Made by a program: the position numbers and the translations under genes. The notes under the pieces are model-generated. The model did no database searches. It had not been told where the DNA came from and was given only the letters and a program-made list of their open reading frames with translations. This document shows, piece after piece, positions 17,466 to 24,513 of a stretch of DNA of 64,000 nt (the first letter of the stretch is position 1; every line of letters begins with the position of its first letter). The stretch spans positions 12,212 through 76,211 of the forward strand of contig JAZUMK010000023.1 of assembly GCA_045603585.1 (NCBI GenBank), written 5' to 3'. The DNA is from SFEL01 sp045603585. Its GTDB lineage: Bacteria; Bacillota; Clostridia; Christensenellales; CAG-138.

Positions 17466-17594
17466 ATGCTTAAATCACATAAAGGAATAAACCTCAGAGC
17501 GGACGCAAAGGACGCATTGAGGGCACTGAACCAGCTGATGGGCTGGGAAGAAGGAAACAAAGCCGATAAAAGACAAAAAGGACAGGCAAAATAG
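17466..17594 (+). CDS. Possible 42-residue small basic protein
   Basis: A short open frame starting at the ATG at 17466, with GGGAGGG 9 bp upstream, encoding a hydrophilic, lysine-rich protein (begins MLKSHKGINLRADAKDALRA, then a NQLMGWEEG stretch). It lies alone in the 315-bp gap between the tadA terminator and the response regulator. No signal peptide or known domain is visible. The strong ribosome binding site is the main support. The predicted central helix (about 12-28) is amphipathic. It may be a small protein or a chance frame. Confidence 0.5.
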   Translation: MLKSHKGINLRADAKDALRALNQLMGWEEGNKADKRQKGQAK

Positions 17595-17615
17595 CGGCAG
17601 CGGCTTTGCCCTGCA

Positions 17616-17644
17616 TGGAAACAGCCGCAGATATATGGTATAAT
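17616..17644 (+). promoter_or_regulatory. Extended -10 promoter for the two-component operon
   Basis: TGGTATAAT (TATAAT at 17639-17644) is an extended -10 element with a weak TGGAAA at the -35 position, 17 bp upstream. Confidence 0.55.
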
Positions 17645-17688
17645 GCCCAAAAAGACAAAGGGCATTATTTTTTTGAAAGGGGCATACC

Positions 17689-18357
17689 ATGCGGATACTT
17701 GTCGCCGAGGATGAAAGGGATCTTAATAACGTTATATGCAATAAACTCAGGGCGTCCGGATACAGCGTGGATGCCTGCTTCAACGGCACGGATGCGCTGG
17801 ACTACATACTGCTCCATCGCTATGACGGCGTATTGATGGATATAATGATGCCGGGCATGGATGGCTATGAGGTGGTACGCAGGCTGCGCGAGAAAAACAA
17901 TGCCACTCCTGTGCTGTTCCTTACTGCCCGCGACAGCACAGAGGACATTGTAAAGGGCCTTGATATGGGCGCAAACGATTACCTTATCAAGCCTTTCTCC
18001 TTTGATGAGCTGCTGGCCCGTATAAGGGTGATGACTCGCAATGTGGCTGCCCATACCAGCGTATACACTGTGGCGGACCTTACCGTGGACAGTGCCGCCC
18101 GTACCGTAAAGAGGGGAAAGGACATAATTGATCTGTCCCCCAAGGAGTTTGCCCTTCTGGAGTATCTTATTATAAATAAGGGAACCGTATTGAGCCGTGA
18201 ATCCATCGAGGACCATATTTACGATGTGGATTACGAGGGCGGCTCAAATGTTGTAAATGTATATATCCGCTTCCTCAGGCGAAAGATAGACGAGCCCTAT
18301 GATGTAAAGCTTATACATACAGTTCGCGGCGCAGGATACGTACTCAGGGAGGAATAA
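17689..18357 (+). CDS. OmpR/PhoB-type response regulator
   Basis: A 222-residue two-component response regulator. The receiver domain has the acidic pocket (AEDE, residues 6-9), phospho-acceptor Asp51 in VLMDIMMPGMDG and the conserved lysine in LIKPFSFDE (about 101). The C-terminal winged helix (about 125-220) ends in IHTVRGAGYVLRE, typical of the OmpR family. Its stop overlaps the start codon of the kinase gene by one base, so the two are co-translated. The regulated genes are unknown; candidates include genes nearby. Confidence 0.95.
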   Translation: MRILVAEDERDLNNVICNKLRASGYSVDACFNGTDALDYILLHRYDGVLMDIMMPGMDGYEVVRRLREKNNATPVLFLTARDSTEDIVKGLDMGANDYLIKPFSFDELLARIRVMTRNVAAHTSVYTVADLTVDSAARTVKRGKDIIDLSPKEFALLEYLIINKGTVLSRESIEDHIYDVDYEGGSNVVNVYIRFLRRKIDEPYDVKLIHTVRGAGYVLREE

Positions 18358-19703
18358 TGAACAAGATATCCGTAAAGCTCATAATAACCTTCTGGTTTAC
18401 CATGCTGATGGTGGCGATTTCCGCGCTGGTGATGGTATTCATGCTTACTGCCAGCCGCCTTACCATGGAGCAGGATATGCAGCGCCGCATAGTGGACGGC
18501 GTGCGGGATAACCGCAACGACGTTCGATACAACGATGACACAATACAGGCGGGCGGCGGCTTCAGATACTATGTAAATGGCGTATACTGCGTAATTTACG
18601 ATGGGGATTACAACAAAATAGCCGGCGAATTTCCCGAGGGCTTTGAAACCAATGCAGAGTTTCAGGATGGAAAGCTTAGAACTGCCCAGTATGACGGCAA
18701 AAGCTACTACATATACGACAGCTATATTACCTTCAAAAACGGTAAGCATGCCTGGATAAGGGGAGTTTCCCTTACCACCACCACGGTTACCGTTGCCAGC
18801 ACCGTTGCAAAGGTATCCTCCTACGTTTTGCCCAGCGTTGTTATAGCTTCCGCCATCGGCGGCTATTTTATCACCAACCGTGCCCTTAAGCCTATCGAAA
18901 AGGTGGCCAGGGTATCCGACGAAATATCCGAGGGCAGAGACCTTTCGCGGCGGCTTAATATGCAGAACGAAACCATGGAAGCATATATGCTGGCCCAAAG
19001 CTACGACAAGATGCTGGAGCGACTGGAGCGGTCATTTGATATGGAAAAGCAATTCACGTCAAATGCATCCCATGAGCTGCGCACCCCTACGGCGGTCATA
19101 ATATCCCAGTGCGAATATGCATTGGAACACGACAAAACCCCGGAGGATTATCGCGAGACCATAGGCGTGATCAAGCGGCAGGCACGCCGCATGAACACGG
19201 TGGTATCCCAGCTGCTGAATTTTGCCCGCCTTGAGCAGGGCACTCAGAAGGTGCGGCTGGAGCATGCAAACCTGAGCGATATAGTGGAAGCGGTCTGTGA
19301 GGAGCAGGAGGAGCTGAACGATACCGTTACCTTTGAAAAGGATATTGAGCCGGATATCAGCGCAACCGTTGACGTGACCATGATAACCCGCATGCTGGAA
19401 AACCTTATAACCAATGCCTGCAAGTTTGGCGGAAAGCATGTTAAGGTGGGGCTGTATAGGGATAGCGGACAGATATGCATGTTTGTCAGGGATGACGGCA
19501 TAGGCATAGCGAAGGAGGATCAGCCAAAGGTATGGGACAGATTCTGGCAGGCCGATCCCTCCCGCACCGATAATAAGGGCGGCAGCAACGGCCTTGGCCT
19601 TTCCATGGTAAAGCAGATAGCAGAGCTTCACGGAGGCGAAATGAGCCTTGAAAGCGCCCCCAGGCGCGGCAGCACATTTGTCTTTACCATGAACGAGGCA
19701 TAA
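18357..19703 (+). CDS. Sensor histidine kinase
   Basis: A 448-residue membrane sensor kinase. Helix 1 spans about 8-31, an extracytoplasmic sensing segment spans about 32-153, helix 2 spans about 155-173, and HAMP follows. The phospho-acceptor is His239 in SNASHELRTPTAV. The ATPase domain has the N box NLITNACKF, G1 DDGIGI, the F box WDRFWQ and G2 NGLGLSM. It is the partner of the response regulator in the same operon. The extracellular part contains many Tyr and Asp residues and no recognisable ligand domain. The operon is closed by the terminator at 19.72 kb. Confidence 0.95.
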   Translation: MNKISVKLIITFWFTMLMVAISALVMVFMLTASRLTMEQDMQRRIVDGVRDNRNDVRYNDDTIQAGGGFRYYVNGVYCVIYDGDYNKIAGEFPEGFETNAEFQDGKLRTAQYDGKSYYIYDSYITFKNGKHAWIRGVSLTTTTVTVASTVAKVSSYVLPSVVIASAIGGYFITNRALKPIEKVARVSDEISEGRDLSRRLNMQNETMEAYMLAQSYDKMLERLERSFDMEKQFTSNASHELRTPTAVIISQCEYALEHDKTPEDYRETIGVIKRQARRMNTVVSQLLNFARLEQGTQKVRLEHANLSDIVEAVCEEQEELNDTVTFEKDIEPDISATVDVTMITRMLENLITNACKFGGKHVKVGLYRDSGQICMFVRDDGIGIAKEDQPKVWDRFWQADPSRTDNKGGSNGLGLSMVKQIAELHGGEMSLESAPRRGSTFVFTMNEA

Positions 19704-19721
19704 ATACATATAATATGCAAC

Positions 19722-19746
19722 AAAAGCCGCTTTTGCGGCTTTTTTC
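19722..19746 (+). terminator. Rho-independent terminator after the kinase gene
   Basis: AAAGCCGC and GCGGCTTT with a TTTT loop, followed by a run of T. Confidence 0.9.
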
Positions 19747-19785
19747 CCGGGGAATAAAGGAAAAACACAGAAATTTCCCGGGAAA
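19744..19785. promoter_or_regulatory. Tandem palindromes upstream of the Na+ pump promoter
   Basis: TTCCCGGGGAA (19744-19754) and TTTCCCGGGAAA (19774-19785) share a TTCCCGGGAA-like core. Their centres are about 30.5 bp apart, close to three helical turns, and they end 33 bp before the -35 box of the decarboxylase beta gene. They could bind a dimeric regulator side by side; the first one could also be part of the terminator T tract region. Confidence 0.4.
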
Positions 19786-19818
19786 TCGTATATTTTGGGG
19801 GATTTTTCAAAAAGGGTG

Positions 19819-19847
19819 TTTACAAACGGGGATATAATGAATATAAT
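19819..19847 (+). promoter_or_regulatory. Sigma-A type promoter for the Na+ pump beta gene
   Basis: TTTACA (19819-19824) and TATAAT (19842-19847) with a 17-bp spacer. The leader between it and the TTG start is about 200 nt and has a hairpin-like segment near 19982-20010 (GCTTATG and ATGAGC), purpose unknown. A weaker TTGACT-17-AAAAAT lies inside the leader. Confidence 0.7.
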
Positions 19848-20049
19848 TACTAAGCGGTTTTGCGATAGGTATAAGTTATGGTTGACTTACCCAGAAAAAC
19901 GTGAAAAAATATAGATAACGTCTTGATAAAATCGCTTATGTTGGTTTTTAAAAGAAACTTCTGTGAGTGCATGGTATATAACGGCCGCTTATGTCATATG
20001 AGCAGCCGATGGTTCACCCATAATACATAATAATACGGAGGAAAAAACC

Positions 20050-21165
20050 TTGGAAATGTTTCTTGAGCTTTTCGGCAACGTGCTGAACTTTACCTGGCAG
20101 CAGGGTCTGATGATAGTCATCGGCGGCGTGCTTATCTGGTGTGCCATCAAGAAGGAAATGGAGCCCACCCTGCTTCTGCCCATGGGTTTCGGCGCGATTC
20201 TTGTAAACCTTCCCTTTGTTAATACCGAAGCCATCGAAACTCTCTTTGAGGCAGGTATAGCCACCGAGCTGTTCCCCCTGCTGCTGTTCATCGGCATCGG
20301 TGCAATGATCGATTTCGGTCCCCTCCTTTCCAATCCCAAGATGATGCTGTTTGGCGCTGCCGCTCAGTTCGGCATATTCTTCACCCTTGGCATGGCAGTG
20401 CTGCTGGGCTTCCAGCTGCAGGATGCTGCCAGCATCGCCATCATCGGCGCTGCCGACGGCCCCACCAGCATTTACGTTGCAAACTACTTTAACTCCAAGT
20501 ATCAGGGTGCCATAATGGTAGCCGCATACAGCTACATGGCTCTGGTTCCCATCGTGCAGCCTCCTGTTATCAAGGCCTGCACCACCAAGAAAGAGCGCAT
20601 GATCCGCATGCCCTACAACCCTGCTGCAGTATCCCATACCACCCGCATACTGTTCCCCATCTTTGTTACCGTGATCGCCGGCACCATCGCTCCCAAGAGC
20701 GCTGAGCTTATCGGCTTCCTGATGTTCGGCAACCTGATCCGCGAGTGCGGCGTACTGGGCAGCCTGTCCGAAACCGCTCAGAAGGATCTTGCAAACCTTA
20801 TCACTCTGGTGCTGGGCATTTCCGTATCCTTCCGCATGAAGGCCGAAATGTTTGTTACCATCGAGACCATCGTTATACTGCTGCTGGGCCTTGTAGCATT
20901 TATATTCGATACCGTTGGCGGCGTAATGTTTGCCAAGGTGCTGAATCTGTTCAGCAAGAACAAGATCAACCCCATGGTTGGCGCCGCAGGTATCTCCGCA
21001 TTCCCCATGAGCAGCCGCGTTGTTCATAAGATGGGCCGCGACGAAGACCCCGGCAACTTCCTGCTGATGCACGCCGCAGGCGCAAACGTCAGCGGTCAGA
21101 TCGCCTCCGTAATCGCAGGCGGCCTGGTAATCACCCTTATCGAGAACGCCCTCGCAGCGCTGTAA
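20050..21165 (+). CDS. Sodium ion-translocating decarboxylase beta subunit
   Basis: A 371-residue polytopic membrane protein of the OadB/GcdB/MmdB family. These beta subunits couple decarboxylation of a carboxybiotin to outward pumping of Na+. The hallmark region III segment is present as IIGAADGPTSIYVAN (131-145), whose Asp belongs to the ion site, and the second conserved region is near GAAGISAFPMSSRVV toward the C-terminus. TTG at 20050 is the preferred start since GGAGG lies 8 bp upstream; the ATG six bases on is the alternative. A 48-residue gamma-like gene follows after 13 bp. No carboxyltransferase (alpha) or biotin carrier gene is nearby, so the substrate is unknown. Confidence 0.93.
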   Translation: MEMFLELFGNVLNFTWQQGLMIVIGGVLIWCAIKKEMEPTLLLPMGFGAILVNLPFVNTEAIETLFEAGIATELFPLLLFIGIGAMIDFGPLLSNPKMMLFGAAAQFGIFFTLGMAVLLGFQLQDAASIAIIGAADGPTSIYVANYFNSKYQGAIMVAAYSYMALVPIVQPPVIKACTTKKERMIRMPYNPAAVSHTTRILFPIFVTVIAGTIAPKSAELIGFLMFGNLIRECGVLGSLSETAQKDLANLITLVLGISVSFRMKAEMFVTIETIVILLLGLVAFIFDTVGGVMFAKVLNLFSKNKINPMVGAAGISAFPMSSRVVHKMGRDEDPGNFLLMHAAGANVSGQIASVIAGGLVITLIENALAAL

Positions 21166-21178
21166 AGGAGGAAACACT

Positions 21179-21325
21179 ATGTTGGAAAAATTTGCTCTTC
21201 AGTTCAGTCCCGAAGCATTCGTTGATGTTCTACCCCTTCTCGGCAAGGGCATGCTGGGCGTATTTGTAGTGATATGCGCCATATGGGGTTTGGTTGCCCT
21301 GCTGAATAAGTCAACTAAACAGTAA
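21179..21325 (+). CDS. Small gamma-like subunit of the decarboxylase Na+ pump
   Basis: A 48-residue protein with AAAGGAGG before its ATG and a 13-bp gap after the beta gene. Residues about 20-42 (LLGKGMLGVFVVICAIWGLV) form a single membrane helix, followed by a short basic tail. OadG/MmdD-type gamma subunits start in the same way, with a glycine-rich membrane helix near the N-terminus that anchors the complex, but are usually 80 or more residues. The assignment rests on position, size and helix pattern, not on strong sequence identity. Confidence 0.75.
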   Translation: MLEKFALQFSPEAFVDVLPLLGKGMLGVFVVICAIWGLVALLNKSTKQ

Positions 21326-21340
21326 ACGAATATTAACGAT

Positions 21341-21367
21341 AAAAGCACCGTGTATGCGGTGCTTTTT
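21341..21367 (+). terminator. Rho-independent terminator after the gamma-like gene
   Basis: AAAAGCACCG and CGGTGCTTTT with a 6-nt loop and a T run. Confidence 0.9.
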
Positions 21368-21370
21368 GAG

Positions 21371-21446
21371 TTGGCAAAATGGTAAAGGACTTGCCAAAAT
21401 GAACCATGACTCTTTGAGAATACCCTTGCCAATCCTGCGGATACTA
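21371..21446 (+). promoter_or_regulatory. Candidate SigG-type promoter and TTGCCAA repeats before spoVT
   Basis: TTGGCAA (21371-21377) and TTGCCAA (21391-21397) form an inverted repeat with a 13-bp spacer. A third TTGCCAA lies at 21426-21432, inside the promoter spacer. AGAATA (21417-21422) and GATACTA (21440-21446) with 17 bp between them each differ by one base from the sigma-G consensus TGAATA/CATACTA, fitting forespore expression of spoVT. The repeats may be operators. Confidence 0.5.
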
Positions 21447-21480
21447 TGAAGACAAAGCAATGTTTACCACAGGAGGAACC

Positions 21481-22032
21481 ATGAAAGCAACAGGAATTGT
21501 GCGGCGCATCGATGAACTGGGTAGAGTAGTTATACCCAAGGAAATAAGAAGGACCCTTCGTATAAGGGAGGGGGACCCGCTGGAAATATTTACTGACCGC
21601 GAGGGCGAGGTAATACTGAAAAAGTATTCTCCCATAGGCGAGCTGGGGGATTTTGCCAAGGAATACGCAGAGTCTCTCTTTCAGGCCCTTAACCGGATTG
21701 CCCTGATATGCGATAAGGATACGGTTATCGCAGTATCCGGCGGCAGCAAAAAGGAGTATCTGGAGCGGCCTATACATGAGGACGTGGAACGCTGTATGCA
21801 TGACAGGGAAAAGCTGGTGATCTCCGCAGGACAGGGGGATATGCAGGGCATAATCGACGGAGACGACCCCTCAAGGTATACCGCTCAGGTGATAGTGCCT
21901 ATCCTTGCGGCAGGTGATGCCATAGGCGCGGTGGTTATGGTCAGCCGGGAGCCGGGGGATATGGTGGGGGATACCGAGCTTAAGGTGTGCGAGACGGCGG
22001 CTCATTTTATGGGCAAGCAGATGGAAAACTAA
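21481..22032 (+). CDS. spoVT: Stage V sporulation protein T (AbrB-type regulator)
   Basis: A 183-residue regulator. The N-terminal AbrB-like swapped-hairpin DNA-binding domain (MKATGIVRRIDELGRVVIP, residues 1-50) is followed by a GAF-like C-terminal domain (about 58-180), the two-domain layout and length of SpoVT. SpoVT modulates forespore (sigma-G) genes and has homologues in nearly all spore-forming Bacillota, which suggests this organism forms spores or descends from spore formers. The ATG at 21481 has AGGAGG upstream. The upstream region shows a sigma-G-like promoter and repeated TTGCCAA motifs. Confidence 0.92.
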   Translation: MKATGIVRRIDELGRVVIPKEIRRTLRIREGDPLEIFTDREGEVILKKYSPIGELGDFAKEYAESLFQALNRIALICDKDTVIAVSGGSKKEYLERPIHEDVERCMHDREKLVISAGQGDMQGIIDGDDPSRYTAQVIVPILAAGDAIGAVVMVSREPGDMVGDTELKVCETAAHFMGKQMEN

Positions 22033-22042
22033 GGACAAATAT

Positions 22043-22071
22043 AAAAGGCGGAAGCGCTGCTTCCGCCTTTT
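22043..22071. terminator. Bidirectional terminator between spoVT and the purine permease
   Basis: AAAAGGCGGAAGC and GCTTCCGCCTTTT form a 13-bp stem with a 3-nt loop, symmetric enough to serve both converging genes. Confidence 0.9.
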
Positions 22072-22084
22072 GATGTATCTGATA

Positions 22085-23407
22085 TTATGCTGCGAAGGTA
22101 AGTACATACTGGGCGATGAACAGGGCAGACAGGATGTACAGGAATACGGGAACTTCCTTTGCCTTGCCGCGGGCCAGCTTGATGAGGGTGTAGGAGATGA
22201 AGCCGAAGCCGATACCATCGGAGATGGCATAGGCGAAGGGCATGATTGCGATGGTGAGGAAGCAGGGAACCGCGGTCTCGATATCCTTCCAGTCGATGTC
22301 AGCGGCATTGCCCAGCATCAGCACGCCAACGATGATAAGAGCGGGAGCGGTGGCGGCGGAGGGGATAATGCCTGCGATGGGGCCAAAGAAGAAGGCTGCC
22401 AGCACAAACAGTATACCTACGGTGAGGCTGGTGAGGCCGGTGCGGCCGCCTTCGCTGATACCGGTGGAGCTTTCTACGAAGGTGGTAACGGTGGAGGTGC
22501 CCAGCACTGCGCCGGCCATGGTGGCTACGGCGTCGGCGATGAGGGCCTTGTCACCGGTGGGCAGGTTGCCGTTTTCATCCAGCATCTTGGCGGCCTTGGC
22601 GGTGCCGATAAGGGTGCCGACGGTGTCAAAGCAGTCGCAGATTGCAAAGGTGATGATGGCGGTCAGCAGAGCAAGTATGCCGTGACCCAGCAGACCGTTG
22701 AAGCCCTCGGTGAATACCTTGCCGAATACGGGGGAGAGGGTGGAGAAGCCGCTGAAGGTAATGCTTTCGGGGAAGGTGGTTACGCCGAAGGGGATACCTA
22801 CGATGGTGGTGATGATGATGCCCAGGAACAGGGCGCCCTTTACCTTGTAGGCCATGAGAATGGCGGTGATGATGAGGCCGATGATGGCTACCAGGGCGGG
22901 ACCGGAGGTGATGTTGCCAAGGTCAAGGAGGTTGCCGTTAGCGGTTACCATGCCTACGTTCAGCATGCCGATGAGGGCGATGAACAGGCCGATACCGGCG
23001 CTGATTGCGCTCTTGAGGGAAGCGGGAATGGCTTCGATTATCTTGGAGCGCAGGGGGGAGATGGATACAAAGAAGAAGATCATACCGGACAGAAGAACGA
23101 TAGCCAGAGCGTTCTGCCAGGTATAGCCCATGCCGAAGCATACGGTATAGGTGAAGAATGCGTTGAGGCCCATGCCGGGAGCCTGAGCAAAGGGAACGTT
23201 TGCCAGGAAGGCGGTGAGAATGGTGCCCAGAGCAGCAGCAAGGCAGGTTGCCATCATAACGGCGTTAAAGTCCATGCCTGCTTCGCTGAGGAAGCCGGGG
23301 TTGACGAAGATAATGTAGGCCATAGCGAAGAAAGTGGTAACGCCGGCTACTATCTCAGTCTTTACGGTAGTGTTGTGTTCTTTTAGTTTAAAGAGCTTTT
23401 CCAACAT
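22085..23407 (-). CDS. NCS2 family purine permease (PbuG/AzgA-like)
   Basis: A 440-residue membrane transporter of the AzgA-like branch of the NCS2 family, which imports hypoxanthine, guanine and adenine by proton symport. The N-terminus (VAGVTTFFAMAYIIFVNPG), the APGMGLNAFFTYTV substrate-site segment and the FVESSTGISEGGRTGL segment are typical. AAAGGAGG precedes the ATG. It lies 78 bp downstream of the YheO-like regulator gene and points the same way, so the two may share transcripts. There is no room for a purine riboswitch between them. Its place next to ssnA-ygfK-xdhD argues for supplying purines to that pathway. Confidence 0.92.
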   Translation of the reverse strand: MLEKLFKLKEHNTTVKTEIVAGVTTFFAMAYIIFVNPGFLSEAGMDFNAVMMATCLAAALGTILTAFLANVPFAQAPGMGLNAFFTYTVCFGMGYTWQNALAIVLLSGMIFFFVSISPLRSKIIEAIPASLKSAISAGIGLFIALIGMLNVGMVTANGNLLDLGNITSGPALVAIIGLIITAILMAYKVKGALFLGIIITTIVGIPFGVTTFPESITFSGFSTLSPVFGKVFTEGFNGLLGHGILALLTAIITFAICDCFDTVGTLIGTAKAAKMLDENGNLPTGDKALIADAVATMAGAVLGTSTVTTFVESSTGISEGGRTGLTSLTVGILFVLAAFFFGPIAGIIPSAATAPALIIVGVLMLGNAADIDWKDIETAVPCFLTIAIMPFAYAISDGIGFGFISYTLIKLARGKAKEVPVFLYILSALFIAQYVLTFAA

Positions 23408-23485
23408 TTATAAGACCCTCCTTTAGATGAATAATATTATAATATATCGCCCTTGAGCAGGTGCGATGAGGAGCGGAGTGGGTGA

Positions 23486-24121
23486 CTACTGAGGAGCGGA
23501 GGTATCCAGATAGGAGTAAAGCGTGTATTTGCTTATGCCGAAATGCTTGGCGATCTTGTCGCCGGATTTGGTGATGAGCATTGCGCCGGCATCGTTGAGG
23601 AAATGAATGGCCTTTACCTTGTCTTCCTTGTTCATCATGGCAACAGGCTTGCCGATGATGCGGACAGACTGCTCCAAAAGGTCGTCCAGCAGCTCGTTTA
23701 CGTTGGTGGGGATTCGTTCCGGTTCATCCGAAGCGGTGGGCTGAGCCATGGCGGTTATGATGGACTGGGCCATCATAAGGTCTGTCATGTCGTAATTGAT
23801 GGCAAATATGCCGGTGGGTTTGCCGGTTTCATCCTTAACGTATATGGTACTGGAGCGGAGAATACGTCCGTCGTGGGTTTTTGTAAGGTAATTGTAATGA
23901 TCCGGAATATCCTTGCGGCCTTCCTTCATGGCCTCAAGGACCACATGGCTGGGGCCGGCCTTTATGTTCCGCTTGGATACATGGCCGTTTTCCAGAGTAA
24001 CTATCATGTCCTCGGGATCTTCACGGGTAAGATCGTATACCACAACTTCGCAGTTGCTGCCAAACTGGGCAGAAATGGCAAGCGCTATGCGGTGCAGGAT
24101 GTCTATCGTGCTGTTATGCAT
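23486..24121 (-). CDS. YheO/DauR-type PAS-HTH regulator
   Basis: A 211-residue transcription factor. Residues about 1-120 match the YheO-like PAS domain (CEVVVYDLTREDPEDMIVTL and GIFAINYDMTDL), and the C-terminus (about 145-208) is the associated HTH (GDKIAKHFGISKYTLYSYL). Such proteins are probable ligand-sensing regulators; DauR controls D-arginine use in Pseudomonas. The gene is divergent from ssnA, with 392 bp between them, and precedes the purine permease. I infer it regulates the purine module. AGGAGG precedes the ATG. Confidence 0.88.
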   Translation of the reverse strand: MHNSTIDILHRIALAISAQFGSNCEVVVYDLTREDPEDMIVTLENGHVSKRNIKAGPSHVVLEAMKEGRKDIPDHYNYLTKTHDGRILRSSTIYVKDETGKPTGIFAINYDMTDLMMAQSIITAMAQPTASDEPERIPTNVNELLDDLLEQSVRIIGKPVAMMNKEDKVKAIHFLNDAGAMLITKSGDKIAKHFGISKYTLYSYLDTSAPQ

Positions 24122-24281
24122 ATGGTAAACCTCCTAAAAATATAAGAAATAGATATAAAATGCAAAATTTTTAGCCAGATTTGATGATTCGGGAGATATA
24201 ATAACACTATAATAACACACATTTGTGCATAGTACATCAAAAATTTTATTTTTCTCAAAAAAATTTTAGGCCAAAAATATA

Positions 24282-24310
24282 TTGATTGGAGCAAAACACT
24301 GTGATAAAAT
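24282..24310 (+). promoter_or_regulatory. Sigma-A type promoter for the ssnA operon
   Basis: TTGATT (24282-24287) and TAAAAT (24305-24310) with a 17-bp spacer in the very AT-rich regulator-ssnA intergenic region. The predicted 5' leader is about 195 nt. Confidence 0.65.
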
Positions 24311-24359
24311 AATGCCAGACACAAAACATATCATATAGAATAGCTGTAAGGGAGTGCTT

Positions 24360-24399
24360 CGCGCGCGGGCTTAAACATAATGTTTAACTGCGCGTTTTT
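24360..24399 (+). promoter_or_regulatory. Palindrome and terminator-like hairpin in the ssnA leader
   Basis: TTAAACATAATGTTTAA (24371-24387) is a perfect 8-bp inverted repeat with a 1-nt centre. It is embedded between GCGCG and CGCG arms that can pair around it, and TTTTT follows directly (24395-24399). This reads as an intrinsic-terminator-like hairpin about 50 nt into the predicted transcript, or as an operator. The core of the known purine riboswitch class is not present. Confidence 0.5.
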
Positions 24400-24513
24400 G
24401 TTTATAATCAGCATCTGTTCTTCAGCGCAAAACATTACATTATCTATAATTGAAGACCGACCATATAACCTTAATTCCAATCAATCACATCATTTTTAAT
24501 AAGGAGGCCGTAT

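Noticed and set aside
24300..24400. Known purine (guanine/adenine) riboswitch before ssnA
   Set aside because: The leader lacks the three-way-junction core sequences of that class. Only a nested hairpin with a T run is visible.
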